The notes: generated from the letters alone by a model not told the origin. DNA of 64,000 nucleotides from Pseudomonas inefficax (GCF_900277125.1 NZ_OPYN01000070.1:124212-188211); one strand, 5' to 3'. Shown: positions 45,622-58,320, counted from the first letter of the stretch. A program made the numbers and translations.

Positions 45622-45849
45622 GCGTTCTGCTGCGCAGAAAAGGCCAGGCAGGCCGGGTATGCATCAAGCAAGTGCCAGTGTAGCCGTTCGAGGTCGCCGC
45701 GCAAGGCAATCGCCGACATGAATGGCCAGCAATCACCGCCATCATGTTTCGTACCAGAACGCTACAAAATGACCGGAAAGTCGTGTTTTCACCTTGCTCG
45801 CGAGCATTTGACAACGTCGATCTTTTCGGAGAATGTGTGCACACCCAAA

Positions 45850-45863
45850 TCAAACGGGCGTAT
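45850..45863. promoter_or_regulatory. Candidate PsrA operator upstream of fadB
   Basis: CAAAC-GGGC-GTATG fits the palindrome CAAAC-N4-GTTTG seen twice before psrA, with one mismatch. It lies 145 bp before the fadB start. A further GTTTG half-site lies at about 45872. Confidence 0.5.
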
Positions 45864-46007
45864 GAATTGAGCGTTTGTATGTCATGACGCCAAGCCATAC
45901 TTCCGACTAGCGCGCTGACGGGTGTGCCTGGGGCAGGGCGGCTATGCCTGCTTTTGCTGCAGCGATCGGCGTGTACAGTTCAGCTTCCATATCGTGGAGA
46001 TCAGTTG

Positions 46008-48155
<2,148 letters not shown>

Positions 48156-48171
48156 GCGGTCAACGAGCTAG

Positions 48172-49362
<1,191 letters not shown>

Positions 49363-49381
49363 TCGCGTAGCGGGACAGCGA

Positions 49382-49411
49382 CCGGGGCCTTGTGCCCCGG
49401 TTTTGTTTTTT
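49382..49411 (+). terminator. Terminator of fadBA
   Basis: CCGGGGC pairs with GCCCCGG around CTTGT, followed by TTTTG and TTTTT. Confidence 0.9.
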
Positions 49412-49439
49412 ACAGGTTTTATTCAAGAGGGTGGGCAAC

Positions 49440-49691
49440 ATGCAGATACAACCAGGCGTATACCGGCATTACAAAGGGCCTGAGTACCGTGTCTTCAGTG
49501 TTGCGCGGCACTCCGAGAACGAAGAGTGGATGGTGTTCTACCAATGCCTGTATGGTGATTACAGCTTCTGGGTACGGCCACTTTCGATGTTCCAGGAGTC
49601 CGTCGAGGTTGACGGCGAGCAGGTGCCACGCTTTGCTTTGGTCAAGGCCGAAGAGGGGCTGCTCGAGGTGCTGGGCAAGTCGCACGAGTGA
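49440..49691 (+). CDS. DUF1653 small protein
   Basis: 83 residues, MQIQPGVYRHYKGPEYRVFSVARHSENEEWMVFYQCLYGDYSFWVRPLSMFQESVEV, the full DUF1653 signature (a beta-rich fold). ATG 49440 follows GAGGGTGGG. Placed between fadA and topA, as in P. aeruginosa. Function unknown. Confidence 0.87.
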   Translation: MQIQPGVYRHYKGPEYRVFSVARHSENEEWMVFYQCLYGDYSFWVRPLSMFQESVEVDGEQVPRFALVKAEEGLLEVLGKSHE

Positions 49692-49791
49692 TAGTCCGAA
49701 CTTGACCTCACACTTTTGCCACTATATATAGCGGTGCCGCGTCTGGCACCTGACGCGTTTTTTATCTTCAGATTCAGGAATACTCCGATCC

Positions 49792-52401
49792 ATGGGCAAA
49801 TCGCTGGTCATTGTGGAATCCCCGGCCAAGGCCAAGACCATCAACAAGTACCTGGGCAACCAGTACGTGGTGAAGTCGAGTATCGGCCATATCCGAGACC
49901 TCCCCACCAGCGGTTCGGCCAGCGCCAGCAAAGAGCCAGCCGCCAAGCGTGGCAAGGCCGCGGGTGAGGCTCCGGCCCTGTCGCCGAAGGAAAAGGCCCG
50001 CCGCCAGCTGGTGGCGCGCATGGGCGTCGATCCCGACCACGGCTGGAAGGCCAAGTACGAGATCCTGCCTGGCAAGGAAAAGGTGATCGAAGAGCTGCGC
50101 CGCCTGGCGAAGGACGCCGACACCATCTATCTCGCAACCGACTTGGACCGCGAAGGGGAAGCCATCGCCTGGCACCTGCGCGAGGCCATCGGCGGCGATG
50201 ACACCCGCTACAAGCGCGTGGTGTTCAACGAAATTACCAAGAAGGCCATCCAGGATGCCTTCTCGCAGCCGGGCGAGCTGGATATCGACCGGGTCAACGC
50301 CCAGCAGGCGCGGCGCTTCCTCGACCGCGTGGTCGGCTACATGGTTTCGCCGCTGTTGTGGGCCAAGATCGCCCGTGGCCTGTCCGCCGGCCGTGTTCAG
50401 TCGGTGGCGGTAAAGCTGGTGGTTGAGCGCGAGCGTGAAATCCGCGCGTTCATCCCGGAAGAATACTGGGAAATCCACGCCGACCTCGGCACCGCCAAGA
50501 ACGCCAAGGTGCGTTTCGAAGTGGCACGCGAGAAGGGCGAGGCCTTCAAACCGCTGAATGAAGCCCAGGCCATGGCGGCGCTGGAGAAGCTCAAGGCTTC
50601 CAGCTTCAGCGTGGTCAAGCGCGAAGACCGCCCGACCAGCAGCAAGCCGTCGGCACCGTTCATTACCTCCACCCTGCAGCAGGCAGCCAGCAACCGGCTG
50701 GGCTTCGGCGTGAAGAAAACCATGATGATGGCCCAGCGCTTGTACGAAGCCGGCTACATCACCTACATGCGTACCGACTCGACCAACCTGTCGGCCGACG
50801 CCCTGGACATGGCGCGCAGCTACATCGAGCGCGAGTTCGGCAAGCAGTACCTGCCCGAGGCGCCGCTGGTGTACGGCAGCAAGGAAGGCGCCCAGGAGGC
50901 GCACGAAGCGATTCGTCCTTCCGACGTGAATACTCACCCGAGCAAGCTCAGTGGCATGGAGCGCGACGCCGAGCGCCTGTACGAGCTGATCTGGCGCCAG
51001 TTCCTGGCCTGCCAGATGCCGCCGGCGCAGTACCTGTCCACCAGCGTCACCGTGGCAGCAGGCGACTTCGAGCTGCGTGCCAAGGGCCGTATCCTCAAGT
51101 TCGACGGTTACACCCGTGTGCTGCCGCAGCAGAGCAAGCCTGGCGAAGATGACGTGTTGCCGGAAATGGTCCAGGGTGAAGCGCTGAAGCTGATCCAGAT
51201 CGACCCGAGCCAGCACTTCACCAAGCCACCGGCACGCTTCACCGAAGCCAGCCTGGTCAAGGAAATGGAAAAGCGCGGCATCGGCCGCCCGTCGACCTAT
51301 GCGGCGATCATCTCGACCATTCAGGACCGTGGCTATGTGACCCTGCACAACCGCCGCTTCTATTCCGAGAAGATGGGCGACATCGTCACCGAGCGCCTGT
51401 CCGAGAGCTTCTCCAACCTGATGGATTACGGCTTTACCGCCGACATGGAAGAGAACCTCGACGACGTGGCCCAGGGCGAGCGTGACTGGAAGAACGTGCT
51501 CGACGAGTTCTACGGCGACTTCAGCAAGAAGTTGCAGACCGCCGAGTCCAGCGAAGACGGCATGCGCGCCAACCAGCCGACCATGACCAACATTCCGTGC
51601 AAGGAATGTGGCCGGCCGATGATGATCCGCACCGCCTCTACCGGCGTATTCCTCGGTTGCTCGGGCTACAGCCTGCCACCGAAAGAGCGCTGCAAGGCCA
51701 CCGTCAACCTGGTGCCGGGCGACGAAATTGCCGCTGATGACGAGGGTGAATCGGAATCCCGCGTGTTGCTGGGCAAGCACCGCTGCCCGATCTGCGCCAC
51801 GGCGATGGATGCCTACCTGCTGGATGAGAAGCACAAGCTGCACATCTGCGGTAACAACCCGGATTGCGCCGGCTACGAGATCGAGGAAGGCAACTACCGC
51901 ATCAAGGGTTACGAAGGGCCGAGCCTGGAGTGCGACAAGTGCGGCAGCGAGATGCAGTTGAAGACTGGCCGCTTCGGCAAGTTTTTCGGTTGCACCAACC
52001 CGGCATGCAAGAACACCCGCAAGCTGCTCAAGAGCGGCGAGGCGGCGCCACCGAAGATGGACAAGGTGGACATGCCAGAGCTCAAGTGTGAAAAGGTCGA
52101 CGATACCTACGTGTTGCGTGATGGCGCTTCGGGGCTGTTCCTGGCCGCCAGCCAGTTCCCCAAGAACCGCGAAACCCGCGCACCGCTGGTGTTGGAGATC
52201 GTTCCGCACAAGCACGAGATCGATCCGAAGTACCACTTCTTGTGCGATGCACCGCAGAAAGACCCGGAAGGCCGCCCTGCGGTGATCCGCTACAGCCGCA
52301 AGACCAAGGAGCAGTACGTGCAGTCCGAGGTGGACGGCAAGCCGACCGGCTGGAAGGCGTTCTACGACGGCAACGCGTGGAAGGTTGAAGACAAGCGCTG
52401 A
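49792..52401 (+). CDS. topA: DNA topoisomerase I
   Basis: 869-residue type IA topoisomerase that relaxes negative supercoils. Toprim: [19 protein letters not shown] and [15 protein letters not shown]; active-site Tyr in [34 protein letters not shown]. Three C-terminal zinc ribbons with four cysteines each are visible ([11 protein letters not shown]..., [11 protein letters not shown]..., [11 protein letters not shown]...) and a zinc-free domain follows. Length is standard. Confidence 0.96.
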   Translation: MGKSLVIVESPAKAKTINKYLGNQYVVKSSIGHIRDLPTSGSASASKEPAAKRGKAAGEAPALSPKEKARRQLVARMGVDPDHGWKAKYEILPGKEKVIEELRRLAKDADTIYLATDLDREGEAIAWHLREAIGGDDTRYKRVVFNEITKKAIQDAFSQPGELDIDRVNAQQARRFLDRVVGYMVSPLLWAKIARGLSAGRVQSVAVKLVVEREREIRAFIPEEYWEIHADLGTAKNAKVRFEVAREKGEAFKPLNEAQAMAALEKLKASSFSVVKREDRPTSSKPSAPFITSTLQQAASNRLGFGVKKTMMMAQRLYEAGYITYMRTDSTNLSADALDMARSYIEREFGKQYLPEAPLVYGSKEGAQEAHEAIRPSDVNTHPSKLSGMERDAERLYELIWRQFLACQMPPAQYLSTSVTVAAGDFELRAKGRILKFDGYTRVLPQQSKPGEDDVLPEMVQGEALKLIQIDPSQHFTKPPARFTEASLVKEMEKRGIGRPSTYAAIISTIQDRGYVTLHNRRFYSEKMGDIVTERLSESFSNLMDYGFTADMEENLDDVAQGERDWKNVLDEFYGDFSKKLQTAESSEDGMRANQPTMTNIPCKECGRPMMIRTASTGVFLGCSGYSLPPKERCKATVNLVPGDEIAADDEGESESRVLLGKHRCPICATAMDAYLLDEKHKLHICGNNPDCAGYEIEEGNYRIKGYEGPSLECDKCGSEMQLKTGRFGKFFGCTNPACKNTRKLLKSGEAAPPKMDKVDMPELKCEKVDDTYVLRDGASGLFLAASQFPKNRETRAPLVLEIVPHKHEIDPKYHFLCDAPQKDPEGRPAVIRYSRKTKEQYVQSEVDGKPTGWKAFYDGNAWKVEDKR

Positions 52402-52433
52402 TTCTTCATCAGTCTCTGACCTGCGCGTGCCCT

Positions 52434-52550
52434 TGTAGGAGCGGCCTTGTGTCGCGAAAGGGCTGCAAAGCAGCCCCAGCAATTTGTGCATCTGCGCTGA
52501 AACCCTGGGGCTGCTTTGCAGCCCTTTCGCGACACAAGGCCGCTCCTACA
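52434..52550. repeat. REP pair, class A (inverted)
   Basis: Inverted TGTAGGAGCGGCCTTGTGTCGCGAAAGG cores after topA. Confidence 0.9.
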
Positions 52551-52660
52551 ATTGACCGCGTTAACCGGTCAGGCGGGGCAAGCCCGCGAAGGGGCGCAAA
52601 GCGGCCCCAATCATTTATGATGCAGCTATCCGCCTCGCAGCCTCATGGGAGGGCACTGAA

Positions 52661-53176
52661 ATGGCCCAGGAACTCTACACCCGCACCAACCAGAAACTGT
52701 TCTTCGCCGGCCTTGCCCTCGAGTCCATGGCCAAGGCTGAGCAAAGCCAGGCCATGAATGCCCAGGGCCTGGTCCAGGCCGAACGCGAGGCGGCGCTGTT
52801 CCATCTCTATGGCGCTCTGCTGGGCCTGTGCCATGAAATCGGTGGGTTCTACCGCCTGCCTGTGGTTGCAACGGTCGAGCAAGCACTGGCCGACGATGCC
52901 CTGAACGGTATCGCCATTCCGGAAGTGGCCGAGCTGCTGGAGCTGGCCCGCCAGCGCGAAACCTGGCTGGCGCAAATGCTCGGTGCTTATGCCGATTTGT
53001 TCCGACCACCGGTCGCGAGAAAAGCACCGAAAACCGACGTTACCCAGCCACTGATCCAGGCGGTCAATCTCGATGAACCCGAGCATCCGGCGCTGTCGCG
53101 TGCCGAGCTGGAAAGCTGGCGCAGCAACCTCAAAGGCCTGGTGCGACGTTTCCGTGACGCGTTGAGTGAGTGCTGA
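52661..53176 (+). CDS. DUF6586-type conserved protein
   Basis: 171 residues, mostly helical (MAQELYTRTNQKLFFAGLALESMAKAE, EREAALFHLYGALLGLCHEI, LELARQRETWLAQML). It fits a conserved Pseudomonas protein placed between topA and lexA (DUF6586, from memory). No signal peptide or motif of activity. It might be translated together with the next gene, 50 bp on. Confidence 0.75.
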   Translation: MAQELYTRTNQKLFFAGLALESMAKAEQSQAMNAQGLVQAEREAALFHLYGALLGLCHEIGGFYRLPVVATVEQALADDALNGIAIPEVAELLELARQRETWLAQMLGAYADLFRPPVARKAPKTDVTQPLIQAVNLDEPEHPALSRAELESWRSNLKGLVRRFRDALSEC

Positions 53177-53226
53177 TAGCTGCTACGGCTGGTACAATAC
53201 TGGCCTTTCGCGGAGAACTGCCATTT

Positions 53227-53460
53227 ATGTCTACGTCGTTTCTGGAAATTGTCGAGTTGCCTGATGGCCGCATCGAACTGCGTCGCGCCGAGGATGAGGG
53301 CTCTCTGGTAACCCTGGATTTTTCGGAAGACGCCAAGGCGTTTCTGCAGGGGCAGCATGTGGAAGTGGCCAAAGCCATGCTCAGCGTCGGCGTGCAGATG
53401 GCCGGTCGCCTGATTGATGGCGAGCTTGAGCGTGATGAAGGGCCGCGTGTGCTGCACTGA
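53227..53460 (+). CDS. Conserved hypothetical protein, 77 aa
   Basis: 77 residues (MSTSFLEIVELPDGRIELRRAEDEGSLVTLDFSEDAKAFLQGQHVEVAKAMLSVGVQMAGRLIDGELERDEGPRVLH). Beta strand then helix, no Cys, no signal. It is of the set found before sulA in other Pseudomonas. Function unknown. Confidence 0.78.
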   Translation: MSTSFLEIVELPDGRIELRRAEDEGSLVTLDFSEDAKAFLQGQHVEVAKAMLSVGVQMAGRLIDGELERDEGPRVLH

Positions 53461-53496
53461 GGTGCAGCAGGGCGTCAGGTTTCATGCAGTGACAGG

Positions 53497-53536
53497 CAAA
53501 GCCTGAACATCAGCCGAGGCGGATGTTCAGGCTTTG
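53497..53536. other. Perfect 15-bp stem at the end of sulA
   Basis: CAAAGCCTGAACATC and GATGTTCAGGCTTTG pair without mismatch around a 10-base loop, overlapping the last codons of sulA. It may be a hairpin at the 3' end of both convergent genes; no T-run follows on either strand. Confidence 0.55.
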
Positions 53537-53986
53537 TGCGTTTCCAGTACCGGCGGCGCGCAGCAATTGCTGGCGTGCAGTGGCGTTGACGCTGCCCAGC
53601 CAGCTGACCACGGTGTGGCTACGGCCCAGGCGCAAGGCTTCGCAGGCCAGTTGAAGCGGGCTTTGATTGCCGCGAGGTTGCAGCAGCAGGATACGTTCAC
53701 GGTTGAGCCCGGCATCGCGCAGCCAGGCCTGGGTCAGGCTCGACGGTGGGGCGATCAGGGTCAGCCAGCGCGTCTCGTCCTCTTCGCTCAGTTCGCGTAG
53801 CACTGGTGCCAGAAGGCTTTGGCAGTGCCCCGGGGCTCCGCGCAGCGACAGTTCGCTGAACAGCTCGGGCTGGCTGCTCTTGCGCGCCACTTCGCTGGCT
53901 TTCAGGCCAGGCAGTACGGGTTGAGCGAGGAATGCTTCGAACAATGGCAACTGGGCTTGCTCGGGTGCGTGAATGAACTGCTGCAT
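53510..53986 (-). CDS. sulA: SOS cell-division inhibitor SulA
   Basis: 158 residues. SulA blocks FtsZ assembly after DNA damage. The family fold is visible in LRELSEEDETRWLTLIAPPSSLTQAWLRDAGLNRERILLLQPRGNQSPLQLACEALRLGRSHTVVSWLGSVNATARQQLLRAA, a RecA-like domain. It is second in the lexA-sulA operon, 13 bp after the lexA stop, so LexA regulates it through the lexA promoter. No SOS box of its own is seen. Confidence 0.9.
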   Translation of the reverse strand: MQQFIHAPEQAQLPLFEAFLAQPVLPGLKASEVARKSSQPELFSELSLRGAPGHCQSLLAPVLRELSEEDETRWLTLIAPPSSLTQAWLRDAGLNRERILLLQPRGNQSPLQLACEALRLGRSHTVVSWLGSVNATARQQLLRAAGTGNAQSLNIRLG

Positions 53987-53999
53987 GACGCCTCCTGGA

Positions 54000-54608
54000 T
54001 CAGCGGCGAATGACGCCGACGCTCAAGCCCTCGATCACCAGCTCCTGTTCTTTCAGGTCGACTTCGATGGGGGCGAATTCGGGGTTTTCGGCAAGCAGCC
54101 AGACCTTGCTGCCTTCGCGCTTGAAGCGCTTGACGGTCACTTCGTCGCCGATGCGGGCCACGACGATCTGGCCATTGCGGGCTTCGCGGCAGGTGTGTAC
54201 CGCCAGCAGGTCGCCATCGAAGATGCCGACGTCCTTCATGCTCATGCCGTGGACGCGTAGCAGATAGTCGGCCTGGGGGTGGAAGAAGTCGGGGTTGATG
54301 TTGCAGGATTGCTCGATGTGCTGTTCGGCAAGGATCGGCGCACCGGCGGCAACCCGGCCGATGATCGGCAGGCCGCTTTCTTCGGCCTTGGCTTCGAGGC
54401 CGGGAATGCGAATGCCACGGGAGGCGCCCGGGGTCATCTCGATCGCGCCCTTGCGGGCGAGGGCCTTGAGGTGCTCCTCGGCGGCGTTGGGCGACTTGAA
54501 GCCCAGCTCCTGAGCGATCTCGGCGCGCGTCGGCGGGAAACCGTTGTCTTCCAGGCAACGCTTGATGAACGCGAGAATTTCGGCTTGGCGTGGCGTCAGT
54601 TTCAACAT
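54000..54608 (-). CDS. lexA: SOS repressor LexA
   Basis: 202 residues. N-terminal winged helix-turn-helix ([50 protein letters not shown]); self-cleavage at Ala-Gly in GRVAAGAP (residues about 89-90); catalytic Ser in [17 protein letters not shown] and Lys in [13 protein letters not shown]. Cleaved by the RecA filament. Its promoter carries two SOS boxes, so it should be autoregulated. Confidence 0.97.
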   Translation of the reverse strand: MLKLTPRQAEILAFIKRCLEDNGFPPTRAEIAQELGFKSPNAAEEHLKALARKGAIEMTPGASRGIRIPGLEAKAEESGLPIIGRVAAGAPILAEQHIEQSCNINPDFFHPQADYLLRVHGMSMKDVGIFDGDLLAVHTCREARNGQIVVARIGDEVTVKRFKREGSKVWLLAENPEFAPIEVDLKEQELVIEGLSVGVIRR

Positions 54609-54618
54609 GGTGAGCGCT

Positions 54619-54634
54619 CTGTCTTTTTGTACAG
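54619..54634. promoter_or_regulatory. SOS (LexA) box 1
   Basis: CTGT-CTTTTTGT-ACAG, an exact match to the outer bases of CTGT-N8-ACAG, 11 bp upstream of the lexA start. Confidence 0.9.
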
Positions 54635-54637
54635 TGA

Positions 54638-54653
54638 CTGGGATTATATACAG
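54638..54653. promoter_or_regulatory. SOS (LexA) box 2
   Basis: CTGG-GATTATAT-ACAG, one base from CTGT-N8-ACAG, with an AT-rich centre; 30 bp upstream of lexA. The two boxes are 3 bp apart. Confidence 0.85.
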
Positions 54654-54771
54654 TACTGGATGCGCTGCAAGCCAAAACCTGCAATAACAGCAGGAATGGC
54701 GCTTGCAGCCGCCCGTCTGGCGCTTTTAAATGGCGACCGGCCGGTCACCGAGCCTTGACAGAAGCAGGGCT

Positions 54772-54798
54772 GAAACGTATGTTTCAAACACCTGTTTG
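54772..54798. promoter_or_regulatory. Two overlapping PsrA-type palindromes before psrA
   Basis: GAAAC-GTAT-GTTTC (54772-54785) and CAAAC-ACCT-GTTTG (54785-54798) share one base. Both fit the PsrA motif (G/C)AAAC-N2-4-GTTT(G/C) known from P. putida and P. aeruginosa. They lie 24 bp before the psrA start, in the position for autorepression. Confidence 0.85.
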
Positions 54799-54822
54799 TC
54801 TGGCGGAGTAGTCGGAGTAGTC

Positions 54823-55536
54823 ATGGCCCAATCGGAAACCGTTGAACGCATTCTCGATGCTGCCGAGCAGCTGTTCGCGGAAAGGGGGTTCGCCGAAACC
54901 TCGTTGCGGCTGATTACCAGCAAGGCCGGGGTCAACCTGGCGGCGGTCAACTATCACTTCGGCTCCAAGAAGGCTCTGATCCAGGCAGTGTTCTCGCGCT
55001 TCCTGGGGCCATTCTGCGCCAGCCTCGAACGTGAGCTGGAGCGGCGCCAGGCCAAGCCGGAGCAAAAGCCGAGCCTCGAAGAGCTGCTGGAAATGCTGGT
55101 CGAGCAGGCGTTGGCCGTGCAGCCGCGCAGCAACAACGACCTGTCGATCTTCATGCGCTTGCTGGGCCTGGCCTTCAGCCAGAGCCAGGGCCACCTGCGG
55201 CGGTACCTGGAAGACATGTACGGCAAGGTGTTCCGCCGCTACATGCTGCTGGTCAACGAGGCCGCGCCGCGCATCCCGCCGCTGGAGCTGTTCTGGCGGG
55301 TGCACTTCATGCTTGGCGCCGCCGCCTTCAGCATGTCCGGCATCAAGGCCCTGCGTGCGATTGCCGAGACCGATTTCGGCATCAATACCTCGATCGAGCA
55401 GGTAATGCGCCTGATGGTGCCCTTCTTGGCTGCGGGCATGCGTGCCGATAGTGGTGTTACCGACGACGCCATGGCCGCCGCGCAACTGCGCCCGCGCACC
55501 AAGACCAGCGCAAGCGCCACCACCGCCAAGGCCTGA
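54823..55536 (+). CDS. psrA: TetR-family fatty-acid responsive regulator PsrA
   Basis: 237 residues. N-terminal TetR helix-turn-helix: ETVERILDAAEQLFAERGFAETSLRLITSKAGVNLAAVNYHFGSKKALIQAVFSRFL; C-terminal ligand domain of about 170 residues. PsrA represses fadBA and itself, activates rpoS, and releases DNA on binding long-chain fatty acids in Pseudomonas. ATG 54823 follows GGAGTAG; the upstream frame would run through the operator. Confidence 0.94.
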   Translation: MAQSETVERILDAAEQLFAERGFAETSLRLITSKAGVNLAAVNYHFGSKKALIQAVFSRFLGPFCASLERELERRQAKPEQKPSLEELLEMLVEQALAVQPRSNNDLSIFMRLLGLAFSQSQGHLRRYLEDMYGKVFRRYMLLVNEAAPRIPPLELFWRVHFMLGAAAFSMSGIKALRAIAETDFGINTSIEQVMRLMVPFLAAGMRADSGVTDDAMAAAQLRPRTKTSASATTAKA

Positions 55537-55576
55537 AGGCTGGGCGGGGCAGGGCGCTTCGGCTAAGCTAGCGCCC

Positions 55577-56101
55577 ATGCCCGACCTCGACTTCCTGCAC
55601 ATTTCCCTTGCCGACCAGCGCCTTTATGGTTTTGCCGATGGCCAGCTGCGCGTGCGCCTGCCGGTTTCCACGGCGCGCAACGGTGCCGGCGAGTGCAGCG
55701 GTTCGGGTTGCACGCCACGTGGCCTGCACCAGGTGCGGGCGAAGATCGGCGCGGGCTTGCCGCTGAATGCGGTATTGGCCGGGCGCCGCTGGACTGGCGA
55801 GGTATGGTCGCCGACCTTGCATGCGCAATACCCCGGCCGGGACTGGGTCCTCACTCGCATCCTCTGGCTCAGTGGCTGTGAGCTGGGGGTCAACCGCCTG
55901 GGCACGGTCGATACCTTCCGCCGTTATATCTATTTGCACGGCACCCCGGATACGGAACCCTTGGGCGTAGCGCTGTCCCATGGCTGCATACGCCTGCGCA
56001 ACACCGATTTGCTAAGCCTGTTCGACCAGGTGCCGGCCCATTGCCCGGTGCGCATCGAGCAGGCCGCCTGCCCCCAGTGGGCTTCTCTCAGTCTTCAATG
56101 A
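55577..56101 (+). CDS. L,D-transpeptidase (YkuD type)
   Basis: 174 residues. The YkuD domain covers most of the protein: FLHISLADQRLYGFADGQLRVRLPVST, and the catalytic Cys in ALSHGCIRLRNTDLLSLFDQV (the S-H-G-C-x-R motif). No signal peptide is visible, though such enzymes work in the periplasm, so the true start may be elsewhere or export may use another route. It precedes nagZ by 10 bp, suggesting a shared peptidoglycan role. Confidence 0.87.
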   Translation: MPDLDFLHISLADQRLYGFADGQLRVRLPVSTARNGAGECSGSGCTPRGLHQVRAKIGAGLPLNAVLAGRRWTGEVWSPTLHAQYPGRDWVLTRILWLSGCELGVNRLGTVDTFRRYIYLHGTPDTEPLGVALSHGCIRLRNTDLLSLFDQVPAHCPVRIEQAACPQWASLSLQ

Positions 56102-56111
56102 AGGATTACCC

Positions 56112-57122
56112 ATGACTGTCAGCCTGCAAGGCTCCTTGATGGTGGATATCGCCGGTAAATGGCTGACCGCCGAAGACCGTCACCTGCTGCGCCAGCCTGA
56201 AGTGGCCGGCCTGATCATCTTTGCCCGCAACATCGACAGCCCGCGCCAGGTGCGTGAACTGTGTGCGTCGATCCGTGCCATTCGCCCCGACCTGATCCTG
56301 GCGGTGGACCAGGAGGGCGGCCGGGTGCAGCGCTTGCGCCAAGGCTTTGTGCGGCTGCCTGCGATGCGGGCGCTGGCGGATAATGACAACGCCGAGTACC
56401 TGGCCGAGCAGTGCGGTTGGTTGATGGCGACCGAGGTGCTGGCGGTTGGCCTGGACCTCAGCTTTGCCCCGGTACTTGACCTGGACCATCAGCGCAGCGC
56501 CGTGGTGGGCAGCCGCGCCTTCGAGGGTGACCCGCTGCGTGCCACGCAACTGGCCGGGGCGTTCATCCGTGGCATGAATGCGGCGGGCATGGCGGCCTGC
56601 GGCAAGCACTTCCCGGGGCATGGCTGGGCCGAAGCAGACTCCCATGTGGCCATTCCCACCGATGAGCGCAGCCTCGAACAACTGCGCCAGGCCGACCTGG
56701 TGCCGTTCACCCGCCTGAGCGGGCAACTGGCGGCAGTGATGCCGGCACATGTCATCTACCCGCAGGTCGACAACCAGCCGGCCGGCTTCTCGCGGCGCTG
56801 GTTGCAGGACATCCTGCGTGGCGAGCTGGGTTTCGACGGGGTGATCTTCAGTGACGATTTGTCGATGGCCGGCGCACATGTTGTCGGGGATGCGGCCAGT
56901 CGCATCGAAGCGGCACTGAGCGCCGGTTGTGATATGGGGCTGGTTTGCAACGATCGGGCGGCGGCGGAGCTGGCGCTAAGTGCGGCACAACGCATGAAGG
57001 TCAAACCTTCGCCGCGCATCGCAGGCATGCGCGGGCAAGGCTTTGCGCGGACTGACTATCGTCAGCAGCCTCGTTGGCATCATGCATTGTGCGCATTGAA
57101 AGAGGCCCAACTGGTCGACTGA
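56112..57122 (+). CDS. nagZ: beta-N-acetylglucosaminidase NagZ, copy 1
   Basis: 336 residues, family GH3, cytoplasmic; removes GlcNAc from anhydromuropeptides in cell-wall recycling, which affects AmpC induction. Signature: [43 protein letters not shown] with the catalytic His, [10 protein letters not shown] and [17 protein letters not shown] with the nucleophilic Asp. GC-rich codon use like its neighbours. A second copy follows after 182 bp. Confidence 0.95.
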   Translation: MTVSLQGSLMVDIAGKWLTAEDRHLLRQPEVAGLIIFARNIDSPRQVRELCASIRAIRPDLILAVDQEGGRVQRLRQGFVRLPAMRALADNDNAEYLAEQCGWLMATEVLAVGLDLSFAPVLDLDHQRSAVVGSRAFEGDPLRATQLAGAFIRGMNAAGMAACGKHFPGHGWAEADSHVAIPTDERSLEQLRQADLVPFTRLSGQLAAVMPAHVIYPQVDNQPAGFSRRWLQDILRGELGFDGVIFSDDLSMAGAHVVGDAASRIEAALSAGCDMGLVCNDRAAAELALSAAQRMKVKPSPRIAGMRGQGFARTDYRQQPRWHHALCALKEAQLVD

Positions 57123-57237
57123 CGAGGCTCGACCCTGCTCGGTCCGAGACAGGATCCTGCGTTTGCGATGTGCGTATTGCGTGAGTACCCCGGGAAATGC
57201 TCTCCGGTGTACCAGGCGACGCGCATTCCAGAGACTC

Positions 57238-57267
57238 GGGCAAAGCGGAGATTTCTCCGTTTTGCCC
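57238..57267. other. 14-bp dyad before nagZ copy 2
   Basis: GGGCAAAGCGGAGA pairs with TCTCCGTTTTGCCC (one G-T pair) with a 2-base spacer. It lies 37 bp before the ATG of copy 2 and has no T-run, so it could be an operator or a leader hairpin. Confidence 0.6.
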
Positions 57268-57304
57268 GTAATGGGTTTCTGATATTCGCTTAGAGGATTT
57301 TGTC

Positions 57305-58315
57305 ATGACATTTTGTATGCAGGGGGCCTTGATGGTCGATATCGAAGGCACAGCGCTGACGCCCGAGGATCGTCAGTTGTTGGTCCAGCCTGAAGTAGCT
57401 GGTTTGATCATCTTTGCACGTAATATTGCCCACCCGCGTCAGGTGCGGGAGTTGTGTGCATCGGTACGTGCTCTGCGCCCTGACCTGCTCATAGCGGTCG
57501 ACCAGGAAGGCGGGCGGGTGCAGCGCTTGCGTGAAGGGTTCGTCAGGTTGCCATCCATGCGGCAGATCGCCCAGAGCGATGATGCCGAGCGATTGGCTGG
57601 GCATTGTGGCTGGTTGATGGCAACCGAGGTGCTGGCGATCGGGCTGGATTTGAGTTTTGCTCCAGTGCTCGATCTGGATCATGGGCGCAGTGCTGTCATT
57701 GGTGCACGCGCCTTCGATGGTGATCCTGAGCGTGTGACGCAACTGGGTGCAGCGTTCGTCCGTGGCATGACTGCGGCGGGCATGGCAGCATGCGGCAAGC
57801 ATTTTCCGGGGCATGGCTGGGCTGAGGCTGATTCGCATGTGGCCATTCCCGTGGATGATCGCAGCCTGGATGAACTGCGCAAGACGGATTTGGTGCCATT
57901 TACCCGATTGGCACGGCAACTGACGGCAGTGATGCCAGCACATGTGATCTATCCTCAGGTCGATAGCAAGCCCGCCGGTTTTTCCAGGCGCTGGCTTCAG
58001 GACATTCTCAGGGGAGAGCTTGGCTTTGAAGGCGTGATTTTCAGTGATGACCTGTCCATGGCAGGTGCCCATGTGGTTGGAGACGTTGCGGGTCGCGTCG
58101 AGGCTGCTTTCGGTGCGGGTTGTGACGTGGGCCTGGTATGTAATGACCGGGCTTCGGCAGAGCTTGCTCTGATGGCTGCGCAGCGCTTGAAAGTCAAGCC
58201 ATCGCCGCGCCTTGCTCTGATGCGAGGCTTCAGTTTTGCGCGGACTGACTATCGCCAGCAGCCGCGGTGGCTGGAGGCGTTGGGGGCGTTGCGGGAGGCG
58301 CAGTTGGTCGATTGA
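57305..58315 (+). CDS. beta-N-acetylglucosaminidase NagZ, copy 2
   Basis: 336 residues, the same length as copy 1, and roughly three quarters identical by eye (77% over the first 61 residues). All active-site parts are kept: [44 protein letters not shown] and [10 protein letters not shown]. Codon choice is visibly less GC-rich (more NNT and NNA) than in copy 1 and the neighbours. AGAGGA precedes the ATG. A separate leader with a dyad suggests separate control. Either a diverged duplicate or an incoming homologue. Confidence 0.92.
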   Translation: MTFCMQGALMVDIEGTALTPEDRQLLVQPEVAGLIIFARNIAHPRQVRELCASVRALRPDLLIAVDQEGGRVQRLREGFVRLPSMRQIAQSDDAERLAGHCGWLMATEVLAIGLDLSFAPVLDLDHGRSAVIGARAFDGDPERVTQLGAAFVRGMTAAGMAACGKHFPGHGWAEADSHVAIPVDDRSLDELRKTDLVPFTRLARQLTAVMPAHVIYPQVDSKPAGFSRRWLQDILRGELGFEGVIFSDDLSMAGAHVVGDVAGRVEAAFGAGCDVGLVCNDRASAELALMAAQRLKVKPSPRLALMRGFSFARTDYRQQPRWLEALGALREAQLVD

Positions 58316-58320
58316 CCGCG

